A DNA stretch of 64,000 nt from Paraburkholderia phytofirmans OLGA172 (GTDB lineage Bacteria > Pseudomonadota > Gammaproteobacteria > Burkholderiales > Burkholderiaceae), in NCBI RefSeq assembly GCF_001634365.1, contig NZ_CP014579.1, forward strand, positions 2,542,001 to 2,606,000, in the 5' to 3' direction. The notes below the pieces were generated by a model. It did no database searches. It had not been told where the DNA came from and saw nothing but the letters and a program-made list of their open reading frames with translations. The first letter of the stretch is position 1. Each line of letters starts with the position of its first letter. The position numbers and the translations under genes were made by a program. Of the stretch, positions 45,138-53,858 are shown one piece after another.

Positions 45138-45536
45138 TTACTTGACGATTCCAACGAGTTCGACTTCAAACGTCAGATCGCTATTCGGCGGAATCGCGCC
45201 GACGCCGCGCTCGCCATAGGCAGTGGCCGCCGGGCAGGTCAGCTTGGCCTTGCCGCCGACTTTCATTTTTTGCACACCTTGCGTCCAGCACGGAATCACG
45301 CGATTGAGCGGGAAGGTTGCCGGGCCGCCATGCTTCGCCGAGCTATCGAACTCGGTGCCGTCAGCGAGCGTGCCGCGGTAGTTGACCTTCACGACATCGT
45401 CAGCGGCCGGCTGGGCACCCGTGCCTTGCGTAAGATGCTCAACGATTACGCCAGAAGGCAATTTTTCAGTAGTGGAAGCGGCCATCGCCGTGGAAGAAAG
45501 AACAGCCGCGGCGACCAAAGCAACGATAGATTTCAA
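45138..45536 (-). CDS. FKBP-type peptidyl-prolyl cis-trans isomerase, exported
   Basis: A 132-residue periplasmic prolyl isomerase. A signal peptide (1-19, ending AMAA) leads into a single FKBP domain: VKVNYRGTLADGTEFDSS, the PATFPLNRVIPCWTQGVQKMKVGGKAKLTCP core and the flap/C-terminal AYGERGVGAIPPNSDLTFEVELVGI. Active-site aromatic and Asp residues (Tyr, Asp, Phe, Trp, Tyr) are in place. It would speed proline isomerisation in exported proteins. It is a single-exported-domain form, shorter than FkpA or Mip because it lacks their N-terminal dimerisation helices. Confidence 0.94.
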   Translation of the reverse strand: MKSIVALVAAAVLSSTAMAASTTEKLPSGVIVEHLTQGTGAQPAADDVVKVNYRGTLADGTEFDSSAKHGGPATFPLNRVIPCWTQGVQKMKVGGKAKLTCPAATAYGERGVGAIPPNSDLTFEVELVGIVK

Positions 45537-45769
45537 GGCAAGTCTCCAGGTGGGTGGTGCGCGTCATTGTAGCGGATGACATGTCCTATGCCGTCGCCCA
45601 GCGCTGCAAACAATCCCGGACGCGGGGGCAATTGCGCCGCAAGGCCGGGGGTGCAGGTGCAGGCATAGAGAATGCTACTTCTCGATGAGCGACGCGTACC
45701 GTTGCCACCAGACGCGCACACGCGCTTCTATATGAGCGGCAGCTCAACACCGGTTCCCTTTGCAGGCGG

Positions 45770-47065
45770 ATGACGATGACCACTGAAAACCTGGAACCGG
45801 AACTTGTCGTTGAAGACATCGACGAACGCTCCTGGATGAAGCGGCTAGGCCCTGGCCTGATCACCGGCGCCGCGGACGACGACCCGAGCGGTATCGCCAC
45901 CTATTCGCAGGCCGGCGCGCAATTCGGCTTTGGACTGCTATGGACGTTGCTGATTACTTACCCGCTGATGGTGTCGATACAGCTGGTCAGTGCGCGCATG
46001 GGGCGGGTGACGGGTAGCGGACTCGCAACCAATCTGCGCCGCCACTACCCCGCTCCGCTCCTGTATCTCGCGGTACTGGTTCTGCTGGTGGCCAACACCA
46101 TCAATATCGCGGCCGATCTCGCGGCAATGGGCGCCGCCGCCAAACTGGTGATCGGCGGCCCGGTCCAACTCTACGTCGCGTTGTTCGGCACAGCATCGCT
46201 GCTAATGCAGGTATTCATTCCATACGAACGCTACGCGAACATTCTGAAATGGCTGACGCTCGCGTTGTTCGCCTATGTCGCCATCATCTTCGTGATTCCG
46301 ATCGATTGGAAAGCCGTCGGCCTGAGCATCGTGAAACCGCCAGTCCAATTGTCGAGTGACTATTTGACCACCGTGGTCGCAGTGCTCGGGACGACGATCA
46401 GCCCCTATCTCTTCTTCTGGCAAGCGTCGCAGGAAGTCGAGGAGATCCGCTCGAAACCGGCTGAGCAACCGCTATTGCGCGCGCCGCTACAGGCGTCCGC
46501 ACAACTGAAGCGAATCAATACGGACACGTGGGTCGGGATGGCCGTGTCGAACGGCGTGGCATTTTTCATCATGCTCACCGCCGCCGCCACGCTGCACGCG
46601 CACCACATTGAAGTAAAAACCACCGCCGATGCCGCCAGCGCGCTCAAGCCGATTGCCGGCAACATGGCGTTTGCGCTGTTCAGTCTCGGCATCATCGGCA
46701 CGGGCCTGCTAGCGTTGCCGGTGCTGGCGGGTTCGGCCGCTTACGCGGCTGCGGGCACGATGAAATGGCGCAACAGCCTGGCGTTGCAGGTGAATCTGGC
46801 GAAGCGGTTCTATGGCGTGATCGCCGTAGCGATTCTCGGCGGCATTGCGCTCACGTTCATGCGGCTCGACCCAATCAAAGCACTGTATTGGAGTGCGGTG
46901 ATCAACGGCGTCGCGGCCGTGCCAATCATGGCGCTGGTCATGGTGATGGCGGCGAGCCCCAAGGTCATGGGCCAGTTCGTGGTAACCGGCTGGTTGCGCT
47001 GGCTCGGCTGGATTGCGACCGCGGCAATGGGGCTCGCTGCGCTCGGCATGTTCTGGCCGACCTGA
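45770..47065 (+). CDS. Nramp-related divalent metal transporter with altered motifs
   Basis: A 431-residue inner-membrane transporter with 11 hydrophobic helices and the overall Nramp order. In helix 1 the canonical DPGN reads DPSG (GAADDDPSGIATYSQAGAQFG), and in helix 6 the canonical MPH reads ISP (GTTISPYLFFWQASQE). Those residues coordinate Mn2+ or Fe2+ in classical Nramps, and the loss of the Met and His argues for a different cation or mechanism, as known for Mg- or Al-related Nramp branches. The ATG at 45770 has AGGCGGATG just upstream; ATG at 45776 is an alternative. No regulator or other metal gene is adjacent. Confidence 0.88.
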   Translation: MTMTTENLEPELVVEDIDERSWMKRLGPGLITGAADDDPSGIATYSQAGAQFGFGLLWTLLITYPLMVSIQLVSARMGRVTGSGLATNLRRHYPAPLLYLAVLVLLVANTINIAADLAAMGAAAKLVIGGPVQLYVALFGTASLLMQVFIPYERYANILKWLTLALFAYVAIIFVIPIDWKAVGLSIVKPPVQLSSDYLTTVVAVLGTTISPYLFFWQASQEVEEIRSKPAEQPLLRAPLQASAQLKRINTDTWVGMAVSNGVAFFIMLTAAATLHAHHIEVKTTADAASALKPIAGNMAFALFSLGIIGTGLLALPVLAGSAAYAAAGTMKWRNSLALQVNLAKRFYGVIAVAILGGIALTFMRLDPIKALYWSAVINGVAAVPIMALVMVMAASPKVMGQFVVTGWLRWLGWIATAAMGLAALGMFWPT

Positions 47066-47822
47066 TTGCGCCCGACGAAAATCGTCGATCGAATGGCAGG
47101 GCGAATCGCTGTGCCGCTAACTGACGCCGGATGGCTGGCGACATCGGCCATCTCTATCGAGGTCGAAGGCGTTTGCGGCGGCACTTCTCGGGTCACCGGT
47201 ACTGCGGCTTGCGCCGCCGCACGCGCAATAGCATGTATAACTAAATATATTGAGGAATTGAGTAGTGAGACAGGAAGACATCTTCAACATCAGCATAGCT
47301 TTCGCAGCGAGTCTTCAGACGTCGAGACGTGTGAATCCATGCAATCGAGCGCTCGACTGGCCAACGCGTTTTGCCGAGGCGGTTGTCATTGCACAAGCCG
47401 ATTCTTGCGAGTACCTGTGTGATGCCGCGCGCTCAAACGTTGTCGAGCCGACTCCGATCCCGCGGATCGCGTCGAGCGAATGCTTGCCGAACTTGAGAAG
47501 GTAGGTGACTGAAGCGGTGCGACAAGGGGCTCGGGGTAGCGGTTGGCTTTCCTGCTCGGGAAGATGTGCAGGGTGTAGGGGTTCATCGCACCGGCGGAGT
47601 TGCCTTTGGGTTGAAGGCGAATCCGTCGATGGGATTTTTTACTTTCTGAAATATCCCGCATTGGTTTCTCTGTTTCTTTCTGTTTCTCTTTTGCGCGGGA
47701 TTGGCGGGCGTGAGGGTGAGCGGATGGTGGGCTATCCGCTCACGTGATCCCGGCCGGGACGTCAGCGCGGGAAGCCGTTTGCCGGCTGCCGGCTGCCCGC
47801 GCGCTGAGGAGCGCCCGCTGCG
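47066..47822. other. intergenic region, no supported gene
   Basis: About 750 bases. A short plus-strand frame ending at about 47514 encodes a plausible ADRVERMLAELEKVGD tail but has upstream stops and no start, so it may be a remnant. The part from 47640 to 47740 is pyrimidine-rich. No feature can be firmly assigned. Confidence 0.45.
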
Positions 47823-49601
47823 TCAGTGGCCGCGGCCACCGCCGTAACCACCGCCATTGCCGCCGCTGCCGAAGCCGCCGCCGTGGCCCTGGCCGCTGCT
47901 GCCTTTGCCGCCGTCGCCGTGACCACCATGACCGCCGTCGCCGTGGCCGCCATCGCCTCGACCACCATCGCCATGGCCACCGTCGCCATGACCGCCGTCG
48001 CCACGACCACCATCGCCATGGCCGCCGGCACCGTGGCCACCGTCGCCATGACCACCATCACCATGACCGCCATCGCCATGGCCGCCATCACCATGGCCGC
48101 CGTCACCATGGCCGCCATTGCCATGACCGCCATCACCATGACCGCCGTCGCCACGGCCACCATCGCCATGGCCGCCGGCACCGTGGCCACCGTCGCCATG
48201 ACCGCCGTCGCCATGGCCGCCGGCACCGTGGCCACCGTCACCATGACCGCCATCACCATGACCGCCGTCGCCACGACCACCATCGCCATGGCCGCCGGCA
48301 CCGTGGCCACCGTCGCCATGACCGCCATCGCCATGACCGCCATCACCATGACCGCCATCGCCGTGGCCGCCATCGCCATGACCGCCGTCTCCATGACCTC
48401 CATCGCCATGGCCGCCGTCACCACGACCACCATCGCCATGGCCGCCGTCACCACGACCGCCATCGCCATGACCGCCATCACCATGACCGCCATCGCCGTG
48501 GCCGCCATCGCCGTGACCGCCGTCTCCATGACCTCCATCGCCATGGCCGCCGTCACCACGACCACCATCGCCATGGCCGCCGTCACCACGACCGCCATCG
48601 CCATGACCGCCATCGCCGTGGCCGCCGGCACCATGACCGCCATCGCCATGGCCGCCGTCACCATGACCGCCATCGCCATGGCCGCCGTCACCACGACCAC
48701 CGTCGCCATGACCGCCGTCACCATGACCGCCATCGCCGTGGCCGCCATCGCCATGACCGCCGTCGCCATGGCCGCCGTCACCACGACCACCATCGCCATG
48801 ACCGCCATCACCATAACCGCCGTCGCCATGACCGCCGTCGCCATGACCGCCATCGCCATGACCGCCATCGCCATGACCGCCATCACCATGACCGCCATCA
48901 CCATGACCGCCGTCGCCATGACCGCCATCGCCGTGGCCGCCGTCACCATGACCGCCGTCGCCATGACCGCCATCGCCATGACCACTATCGCCATGGCCAC
49001 CGTCGCCATGACCGCCATCGCCATGACCACCATCGCCATGACCACCATCGCCATGGCCACCATCTCCGCCGTGGTGTCCGCCGTTACCACCGCCGTCGCC
49101 ATTGCCGTCCGTCCCACCGCTTCCCGTCCCGCCACTACCAGTCCCGCCACTTCCCTCCCCGCCACTGCCTGCCCCGCCCTTCCCCCCACTGTCACTCCCC
49201 GCGCCCCCTGCACCTAGTCCAGCCGCGCTCGACCCAGTCGCCGAACTTCCGCTGCCGTTGCTGCTCTGTGAGCCCGAATTCGAACCCGAATTCGAACCCG
49301 AATTCGAACCCGAATTCGAACCCGAACCCGACGTCGACCCCGGACCCGCGGCCGCTGACACGCCACCGCCGCCGGCCGCCCGCGATCCACCGTCCTCCTT
49401 CTTGCAGGCAGGCGCACCGGATAGTGCACAACCGATCGGCGATGCTTGCGCAACCATCAGCTTCGTCGAATCTGCCGACGGCGCCTCAGGTACCGCCGGA
49501 CTCGTTTGAGCGCCCGCCATCGCCGCATAAAGACTCACAGCAACCGCCAATACTGCTTTGCCTGTCCCCAACGCCCGCGCGTCCCCGCTCTGCTTCTTCA
49601 T
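47823..49601 (-). CDS. secreted glycine/histidine-rich repeat protein
   Basis: A 592-residue exported protein with a signal peptide (about 1-31, ending MAGAQ), a short region with two cysteines (GCALSGAPACKKEDGG), Ser/Asn/Gly repeats, Gly/Ser spacers, then from about residue 175 to 560 some 75 copies of the pentapeptide GGHGD and variants (GGRGD, GGHGA, GGYGD), and a glycine-rich end GGGYGGGRGH. The regular histidine and aspartate spacing suggests metal binding or a surface polymer; no family was recognised. The real strand is shown by the signal peptide and the AGGAG before the ATG. Other frames of the repeat are open on both strands but are artefacts. It is unusually repetitive relative to every neighbour. 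Confidence 0.8.
   Translation of the reverse strand: MKKQSGDARALGTGKAVLAVAVSLYAAMAGAQTSPAVPEAPSADSTKLMVAQASPIGCALSGAPACKKEDGGSRAAGGGGVSAAAGPGSTSGSGSNSGSNSGSNSGSNSGSQSSNGSGSSATGSSAAGLGAGGAGSDSGGKGGAGSGGEGSGGTGSGGTGSGGTDGNGDGGGNGGHHGGDGGHGDGGHGDGGHGDGGHGDGGHGDSGHGDGGHGDGGHGDGGHGDGGHGDGGHGDGGHGDGGHGDGGHGDGGHGDGGHGDGGYGDGGHGDGGRGDGGHGDGGHGDGGHGDGGHGDGGHGDGGRGDGGHGDGGHGDGGHGDGGHGAGGHGDGGHGDGGRGDGGHGDGGRGDGGHGDGGHGDGGHGDGGHGDGGHGDGGHGDGGRGDGGHGDGGRGDGGHGDGGHGDGGHGDGGHGDGGHGDGGHGDGGHGDGGHGAGGHGDGGRGDGGHGDGGHGDGGHGAGGHGDGGHGDGGHGAGGHGDGGRGDGGHGDGGHGNGGHGDGGHGDGGHGDGGHGDGGHGDGGHGAGGHGDGGRGDGGHGDGGHGDGGRGDGGHGDGGHGGHGDGGKGSSGQGHGGGFGSGGNGGGYGGGRGH
47910..49075. repeat. 15-bp tandem repeat array
   Basis: About 75 tandem copies of a 15-base unit, on the plus strand approximately CCGCCATCGCCATGA with variants such as CCGCCGTCACCATGG and CCACCATCGCCATGG, encode GGHGD units on the minus strand. 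Blocks of several units recur in the same variant order, indicating that multi-unit segments have duplicated. All changes seen keep the frame. Array length is liable to assembly error and to natural variation. Confidence 0.95.
49273..49320. repeat. 12-bp repeat (SNSG units)
   Basis: Four perfect copies of CCCGAATTCGAA lie in tandem, encoding NSGS repeats on the minus strand near the N-terminus of the glycine/histidine-rich protein. It is a second, distinct repeat in the same gene. Confidence 0.95.
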
Positions 49602-49651
49602 TTCATTCTCCTAAACATATATCTCGAAATACGGATCCAGATAAGGAGTGA

Positions 49652-50233
49652 ATCTCTGTTCGCTGTTAAAAAATGAAACTTCAAAGCCCGGTCGACATTG
49701 CCGCGCGCCGCACGAACATAGCGTGACGCTCGACTTCTCTCCCACGAATAATCCCGATCCGAATTGAAGTGATCCGGGACGAACGACTCGCTGCGCGCGA
49801 ACAAAGCCTTGAAAAGAGCACAGCAGGACCCGATTGACGTTGAAGTTATGCGGAGCGCCCTCCAGTGACCGTGCGCTAGCCCACGCAATGCGATATTGAT
49901 GGCCTTTTGCCGATTAATTTCGTTGCGCGTCTGTCAAAGAACGTCAATTTCCGCGCTTCTGAAACGCCGGCAACTTCTGCCTTTAGATACGCAGTCCAAA
50001 CTATTACAGCCATTTAACGAGTGGATCTCTTCATCAGATGAATAGAACAGCCGCAAACTGACCTATCACCCGCAGGATGCGCAGCATCCGAGGAGAGAAG
50101 TAGACCGTGACGCGAATAAACGTTTCATATAAGCGTTTGTCCGGACACAAAAGAGAATTTGCAAAAATGGAAGTGAGGGCAATCACACAGACAATGCAAA
50201 TCACTGGCCAAAATCTGATCGTGGACGGCGTCT
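49652..50233. other. intergenic region, no supported gene
   Basis: A stretch of about 580 bases that includes the promoter of the repeat protein near 49652 and, towards 50233, the 3' side of a decayed oxidoreductase. A minus-strand segment (about 50034-50230) would encode a hydrophobic peptide (RFWPVICIVCVIALTSIFANS) in frame with the fragment below, but it is not part of that family and probably reflects fusion after a deletion. Confidence 0.45.
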
Positions 50234-50546
50234 TCACGACGACCAGGTCGAAACCCACGCCGTCCGTCGCCGACCGGACATATCGCTCAACCGGCTGCGC
50301 ACGGTAATCGATCGGCGTAGCACCGAGCGCCTCGACCACGCCGCGTTCGCGTTCGCGTTCGCTAACTGTCGCAAAGACTTTCGCGCCGGGCGCGAGCGCC
50401 AACTCCACTGAGACGTATCCGACACCGCCCGCCCCGCCATGGACGAGCACCGTTTGCCCTGCCCGCAAATGCGCGCAAACGAAAATGCCAGCTTTCGGGC
50501 ACAAAAGTGTCGCCGCGCAGCCACCACCGCGGCGCGCAACCAACAC
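50234..50546 (-). pseudogene. fragment of a zinc-type alcohol dehydrogenase/quinone oxidoreductase gene
   Basis: The minus strand encodes HLRAGQTVLVHGGAGGVGYV, then VELALAPGAKVFATVSERER, GVVEALGATPIDYRAQPVERYV and TDGVGFDLVV. This is the NADPH-binding core (AxxGGVG motif) of the MDR/quinone-oxidoreductase family. The catalytic N-terminal domain and everything after the Rossmann half are missing, the sequence beyond VVV changes to an unrelated hydrophobic tail, and no plausible start exists. A functional protein is unlikely. Confidence 0.75.
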
Positions 50547-50804
50547 TTCTTCTCGCGGCCTTTTCTCGAAGCATTTCCACCATATGTTGCGGCGGCAACA
50601 GCCATGACCCGCGCCGCGACGCCGGACACTTGCCGCACGCGCTTTCGCGCGGCCTCGATCGCAGACACGGGTTTACCTTTGTTTGACTTACGGAAGCAGA
50701 GCCGTTTACTGGACGCAAATTGAACCTGTCCAGACGCTTTCAATTTACTTTGTTCAGTTCAACGGTGTTGCGAGAGCGTCTCCCACTATGTCTGGAGGTG
50801 TGTC

Positions 50805-52193
50805 ATGGTTAGCGTGTCCAGCAGCGCCGCTGAAGAACTCAAGGCCGCGATCCGAGGCGAATTGTTGCTGCCCGGCGACGCGGGTTTCGACGAGGCCCGC
50901 AGCATCTGGAATGCAATGATCGACCGGCATCCGGCGATGATCCTGCGCTGCGCCGGCGTGGCCGACGTGCGCCGCGGCGTAGCATTCGCGCGCGACAACG
51001 GTCTGCCGCTGGCGGTGCACAGCGGCGGCCATAACATCGCCGGCACCGCGCTGTGCGACGAAGGTCTCGTGATCGACCTGTCGCCGATGAAATCGGTCTA
51101 TATCGATTCGGCAGCGCGGCGCGCGCATGTCGAGCCTGGCGCTACGCTCGGCGATTTCGACCACGAAGCGCAAGCGTTCGGGCTCGCCACGCCGCTTGGC
51201 ATCAACTCGACCACCGGCGTAGCAGGTCTGACGCTGGGTGGCGGGTTCGGCTGGCTGAGCCGCAGATATGGCATGACCGTCGACAATCTGATTTCAGCGG
51301 ACGTGGTCACCGCCGACGGCGAGTTGCTGCACGCAAGCGCCGACTCGCATGAAGATCTGTTCTGGGCGATTCGCGGCGGCGGCGGCAATTTTGGCGTGGT
51401 GACGCGCTTCGAGTTCGCGCTGCATCCCGTAGGGCCACTCGTATACGGCGGCCTCGTCGTGCTGCCGCTGGATCAGGCGAAGCATGCCCTGCACCAGTAC
51501 CGCACGGCTGCGGAACAGATGCCGGACGAGTTGAGCGTATGGGCCGTTTTGCGGCTCGCGCCACCGCTGCCGTTCCTGCCGCCCGAGGCGCACGGCAAGC
51601 CGGTCATCGTATTCGCGATGTGCTACACGGGCCCCGTCGAAAACGGACCGTCCGTGGTGGAGGCCGTGCGCGGCTTCGGCACGCCGCTCGGCGAACATCT
51701 TGGGCCGATGCCGTACGCCATGTGGCAACAGGCGTTCGATCCCCTGCTTACACCGGGCGCTCGTAACTACTGGAAGTCGCACAACCTCGACGGCATACCG
51801 GACGGCCTCATCGATGCGCTGCTCGATGCGATCAACAGGCTGCCGTCGCCTCAATGCGAAATTTTCTTCGGGCAGATCGGCGCACAGACGACCCGGGTGC
51901 CGGTCGAAGCCACAGCCTATTCGAGCCGCGACACGCAGTATGCGATGAACGTGCACGGCCGTTGGGACGACGCGAGCGACGACGAGCGCTGCATAGCCTG
52001 GGCTCGCGCTTTCTTCGACGCGGCCGCACCGTTCGCGCTAGGCAGCGTGTACGTCAACTTCATGACACAGGAGGAAGGCGGCCGGGTGGCTGACGCGTAT
52101 GGGCCGAACTACGAGCGCCTCGTCGCCGCGAAGAACCGCTACGACCCGCAAAACCTGTTCCGCCACAATCAGAATATCCGCCCGGCGGCGTAG
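50805..52193 (+). CDS. FAD-binding oxidoreductase with BBE domain
   Basis: A 462-residue flavoenzyme of the berberine-bridge/6-hydroxynicotine oxidase group. An FAD_binding_4 domain (about 35-205) has PLAVHSGGHNIAGTALCDEG, whose His is the usual covalent FAD attachment site, and LGINSTTGVAGLTLGGGFGWLSRRYG, where bicovalent relatives have a Cys but this one has none, so single covalent linkage is expected. IRGGGGNFGVVTRFEFALHPVG follows. The BBE segment at the C-terminus is typical (AYGPNYERLVAAKNRYDPQNLFRHNQNI). The substrate is unknown; relatives oxidise sugars and alkaloids. The ATG at 50805 has GGAGGTGTGTC upstream. Confidence 0.93.
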   Translation: MVSVSSSAAEELKAAIRGELLLPGDAGFDEARSIWNAMIDRHPAMILRCAGVADVRRGVAFARDNGLPLAVHSGGHNIAGTALCDEGLVIDLSPMKSVYIDSAARRAHVEPGATLGDFDHEAQAFGLATPLGINSTTGVAGLTLGGGFGWLSRRYGMTVDNLISADVVTADGELLHASADSHEDLFWAIRGGGGNFGVVTRFEFALHPVGPLVYGGLVVLPLDQAKHALHQYRTAAEQMPDELSVWAVLRLAPPLPFLPPEAHGKPVIVFAMCYTGPVENGPSVVEAVRGFGTPLGEHLGPMPYAMWQQAFDPLLTPGARNYWKSHNLDGIPDGLIDALLDAINRLPSPQCEIFFGQIGAQTTRVPVEATAYSSRDTQYAMNVHGRWDDASDDERCIAWARAFFDAAAPFALGSVYVNFMTQEEGGRVADAYGPNYERLVAAKNRYDPQNLFRHNQNIRPAA

Positions 52194-52200
52194 GGATCGA

Positions 52201-52233
52201 CGGGGATGCGGCGTTGAACGCCGTGAATCCCCG
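52201..52233 (+). terminator. hairpin after the FAD oxidoreductase gene
   Basis: CGGGGAT (52201-52207) pairs with ATCCCCG (52227-52233), with an inner GGCGTT/AACGCC pair; a two-part hairpin 8 bases after the stop codon. No T-run follows, so termination may be rho-dependent or weak. Confidence 0.5.
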
Positions 52234-52399
52234 CGCGAACGTCAGCGCATGACGGCTGTCTGATGCACAACCCGCGGCGTCAGGCACGCCAAATGCTGGT
52301 TAGCAGGCGTGCGGGCTGGCGGCATACGGACTTACCGGCGCCGCGGCACGCAACGTCGAACAAAAAACGCAACCTTCATCATGCACAAGGAGAACCATC

Positions 52400-52990
52400 A
52401 TGCGCAGACGACAATTCATCATGACCACGAGCGCCGCTTTGGCTACGGCGGGTCTTGGCCTCGCCGGCTGCACGACCACGTCGCCATCCTCGAGCACGTC
52501 GTCTTCGGCGAACGCCGGCAAGCGCGACACGATCAACGCCGGCGTCGATTCCACCCTGTCACGGCTCTACGCGAACGTCACAGGGTCGCATGAACTGGTC
52601 GACAAAGCGCGCGGCGTGCTCGTGTTCCCGTCGGTGATTTCGGCGGGCTTCTGGGTCGGCGGGCAATACGGCGAAGGCGCGTTGCGCGTGGCCGGCCGCA
52701 CGACGGGCTACTACAGCACCGTTGCGGGTTCGTTCGGTTTGCAGATCGGCGCGCAGTCCAAAGCGCTCATCTTCCTGTTCATGACGCAAGACGCGTTCGA
52801 CACATTCCTCAGCAGCCAGGGGTGGGCAGCAGGCGCCGATGCAACGGTCGCCGTGCTGAAGGTCGGCGCGAACGGCGCGGTGGATACCTCGACCGCCACC
52901 AGCCCGGTGGAAGCTTTTGTGCTGACGAATGGCGGCCTGATGGCCGGTATATCGCTCGAAGGCACCAAGGTCTCACGACTGATCATCTGA
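52400..52990 (+). CDS. SYLF/Ysc84-domain lipoprotein
   Basis: A 196-residue lipoprotein with a Tat/Sec-like N-terminus (MRRRQF) and lipobox LAGC (Cys24). The SYLF domain follows: a helix with INAGVDSTLSRLYANV, KARGVLVFPSVISAGFWVGGQYGEGAL, the glycine-rich YYSTVAGSFGLQIGAQSKALIFLFMT and ATVAVLKVGANGAVD, ending AFVLTNGGLMAGISLEGTKVSRL. Eukaryotic SYLF proteins bind phosphoinositides; the bacterial lipoproteins are abundant and of unclear function, perhaps binding lipid. AGGAG lies eight bases before the ATG. Confidence 0.93.
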   Translation: MRRRQFIMTTSAALATAGLGLAGCTTTSPSSSTSSSANAGKRDTINAGVDSTLSRLYANVTGSHELVDKARGVLVFPSVISAGFWVGGQYGEGALRVAGRTTGYYSTVAGSFGLQIGAQSKALIFLFMTQDAFDTFLSSQGWAAGADATVAVLKVGANGAVDTSTATSPVEAFVLTNGGLMAGISLEGTKVSRLII

Positions 52991-53106
52991 GCAAACGCGC
53001 ATGCGAGGCACAGTCACGCAGTCACGCAACCGGCTGCGTGACACCGCTTGCGGCGTCACGCGCACCATGCGCGCCGAAACATCGAATATGAGCGCAACTG
53101 GCTCGA

Positions 53107-53679
53107 TCACTGCCCTTCCGGCAGCGCAAGCGAGGCAACTTCACAGCGCGGCCACTGCTGCAGCACCTCGGGCGCCAACAGTAGCTTGGCCGCTCGCACC
53201 CCTGCCCCCATCACGATCTGAGTACGCTCCATGACTGCGGCGTCGACGAGAATACGCCAGTCTTCCGGCAAGCCGAAGGCAGTAATTCCGCCGAACTCCA
53301 TCCCGCTATGCTCCACGGCGGCCTCCCGTTTGGCGAACGAAAGGCGCTGCGCGCCCAGCGCAGCTTTTACCGCACCATTGATGTCCAGACGCAGCGAACC
53401 CAGCGAGACCAGCGCCGCGTAATGCTCGGCGCCCGCCTTCTTGTAGCGGATCACGATCGTGTTGGCGCAGTCCTCGAGGCCGAAGCCGTAGCGCGCACTG
53501 AATTCGGCGGTGTCCGAAGCGTCGTCGCTAACGGCAAATACGGTCACGCCCTGGGCCGGCAGATTCTCGACGACATGCGCCGGCAAATGCGCGCTCAGTT
53601 GTTCCGCGGGAATGACATCCAGTTGCTTGACGAGTTCGTGCGAGTGCATGGTGATAAGAGTGTGAAGGTCCAGCGGCAT
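53107..53679 (-). CDS. YbaK/ProX-family aminoacyl-tRNA deacylase-like protein
   Basis: A 190-residue cytosolic protein of the YbaK/EbsC fold, which hydrolyses mischarged aminoacyl-tRNA such as Cys-tRNA(Pro). Recognisable parts are ANTIVIRYKKAGAEHYAALVSLGSLRLDI, where the family has its strand with a catalytic lysine, followed by KREAAVEHSGMEFGGITAFGLPEDWRILVDAAVME, a family core near the C-terminus. The N-terminal part from MPLDLHTL is more variable. The start at 53679 avoids an implausible cysteine-rich leader. The true substrate is unknown; it is convergent with the SYLF gene. Confidence 0.82.
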   Translation of the reverse strand: MPLDLHTLITMHSHELVKQLDVIPAEQLSAHLPAHVVENLPAQGVTVFAVSDDASDTAEFSARYGFGLEDCANTIVIRYKKAGAEHYAALVSLGSLRLDINGAVKAALGAQRLSFAKREAAVEHSGMEFGGITAFGLPEDWRILVDAAVMERTQIVMGAGVRAAKLLLAPEVLQQWPRCEVASLALPEGQ

Positions 53680-53858
53680 TCTAACGGCACCCGTGCCTGC
53701 GGCGTATCGCGCGCACATGCATGCAGCGCTTGTTATAGTGACAGGCACACACTTTGCGGAAGGCGTCGATGCCAAGCCTGCGTTGACGCCGCCTCAGGCC
53801 ACCTCAACGGCACGCGCGTGGCGTATCCGGCGCCACCATCCCATTGAGAAGAACGACC

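Noticed and set aside
47744..49651. Very long plus-strand reading frames (about 460-635 codons) across the repeat array
   Set aside because: They result from the 15-bp repeat being free of stops in several frames on both strands. Only the minus frame has a signal peptide, ribosome site and a mature-protein composition that makes sense.
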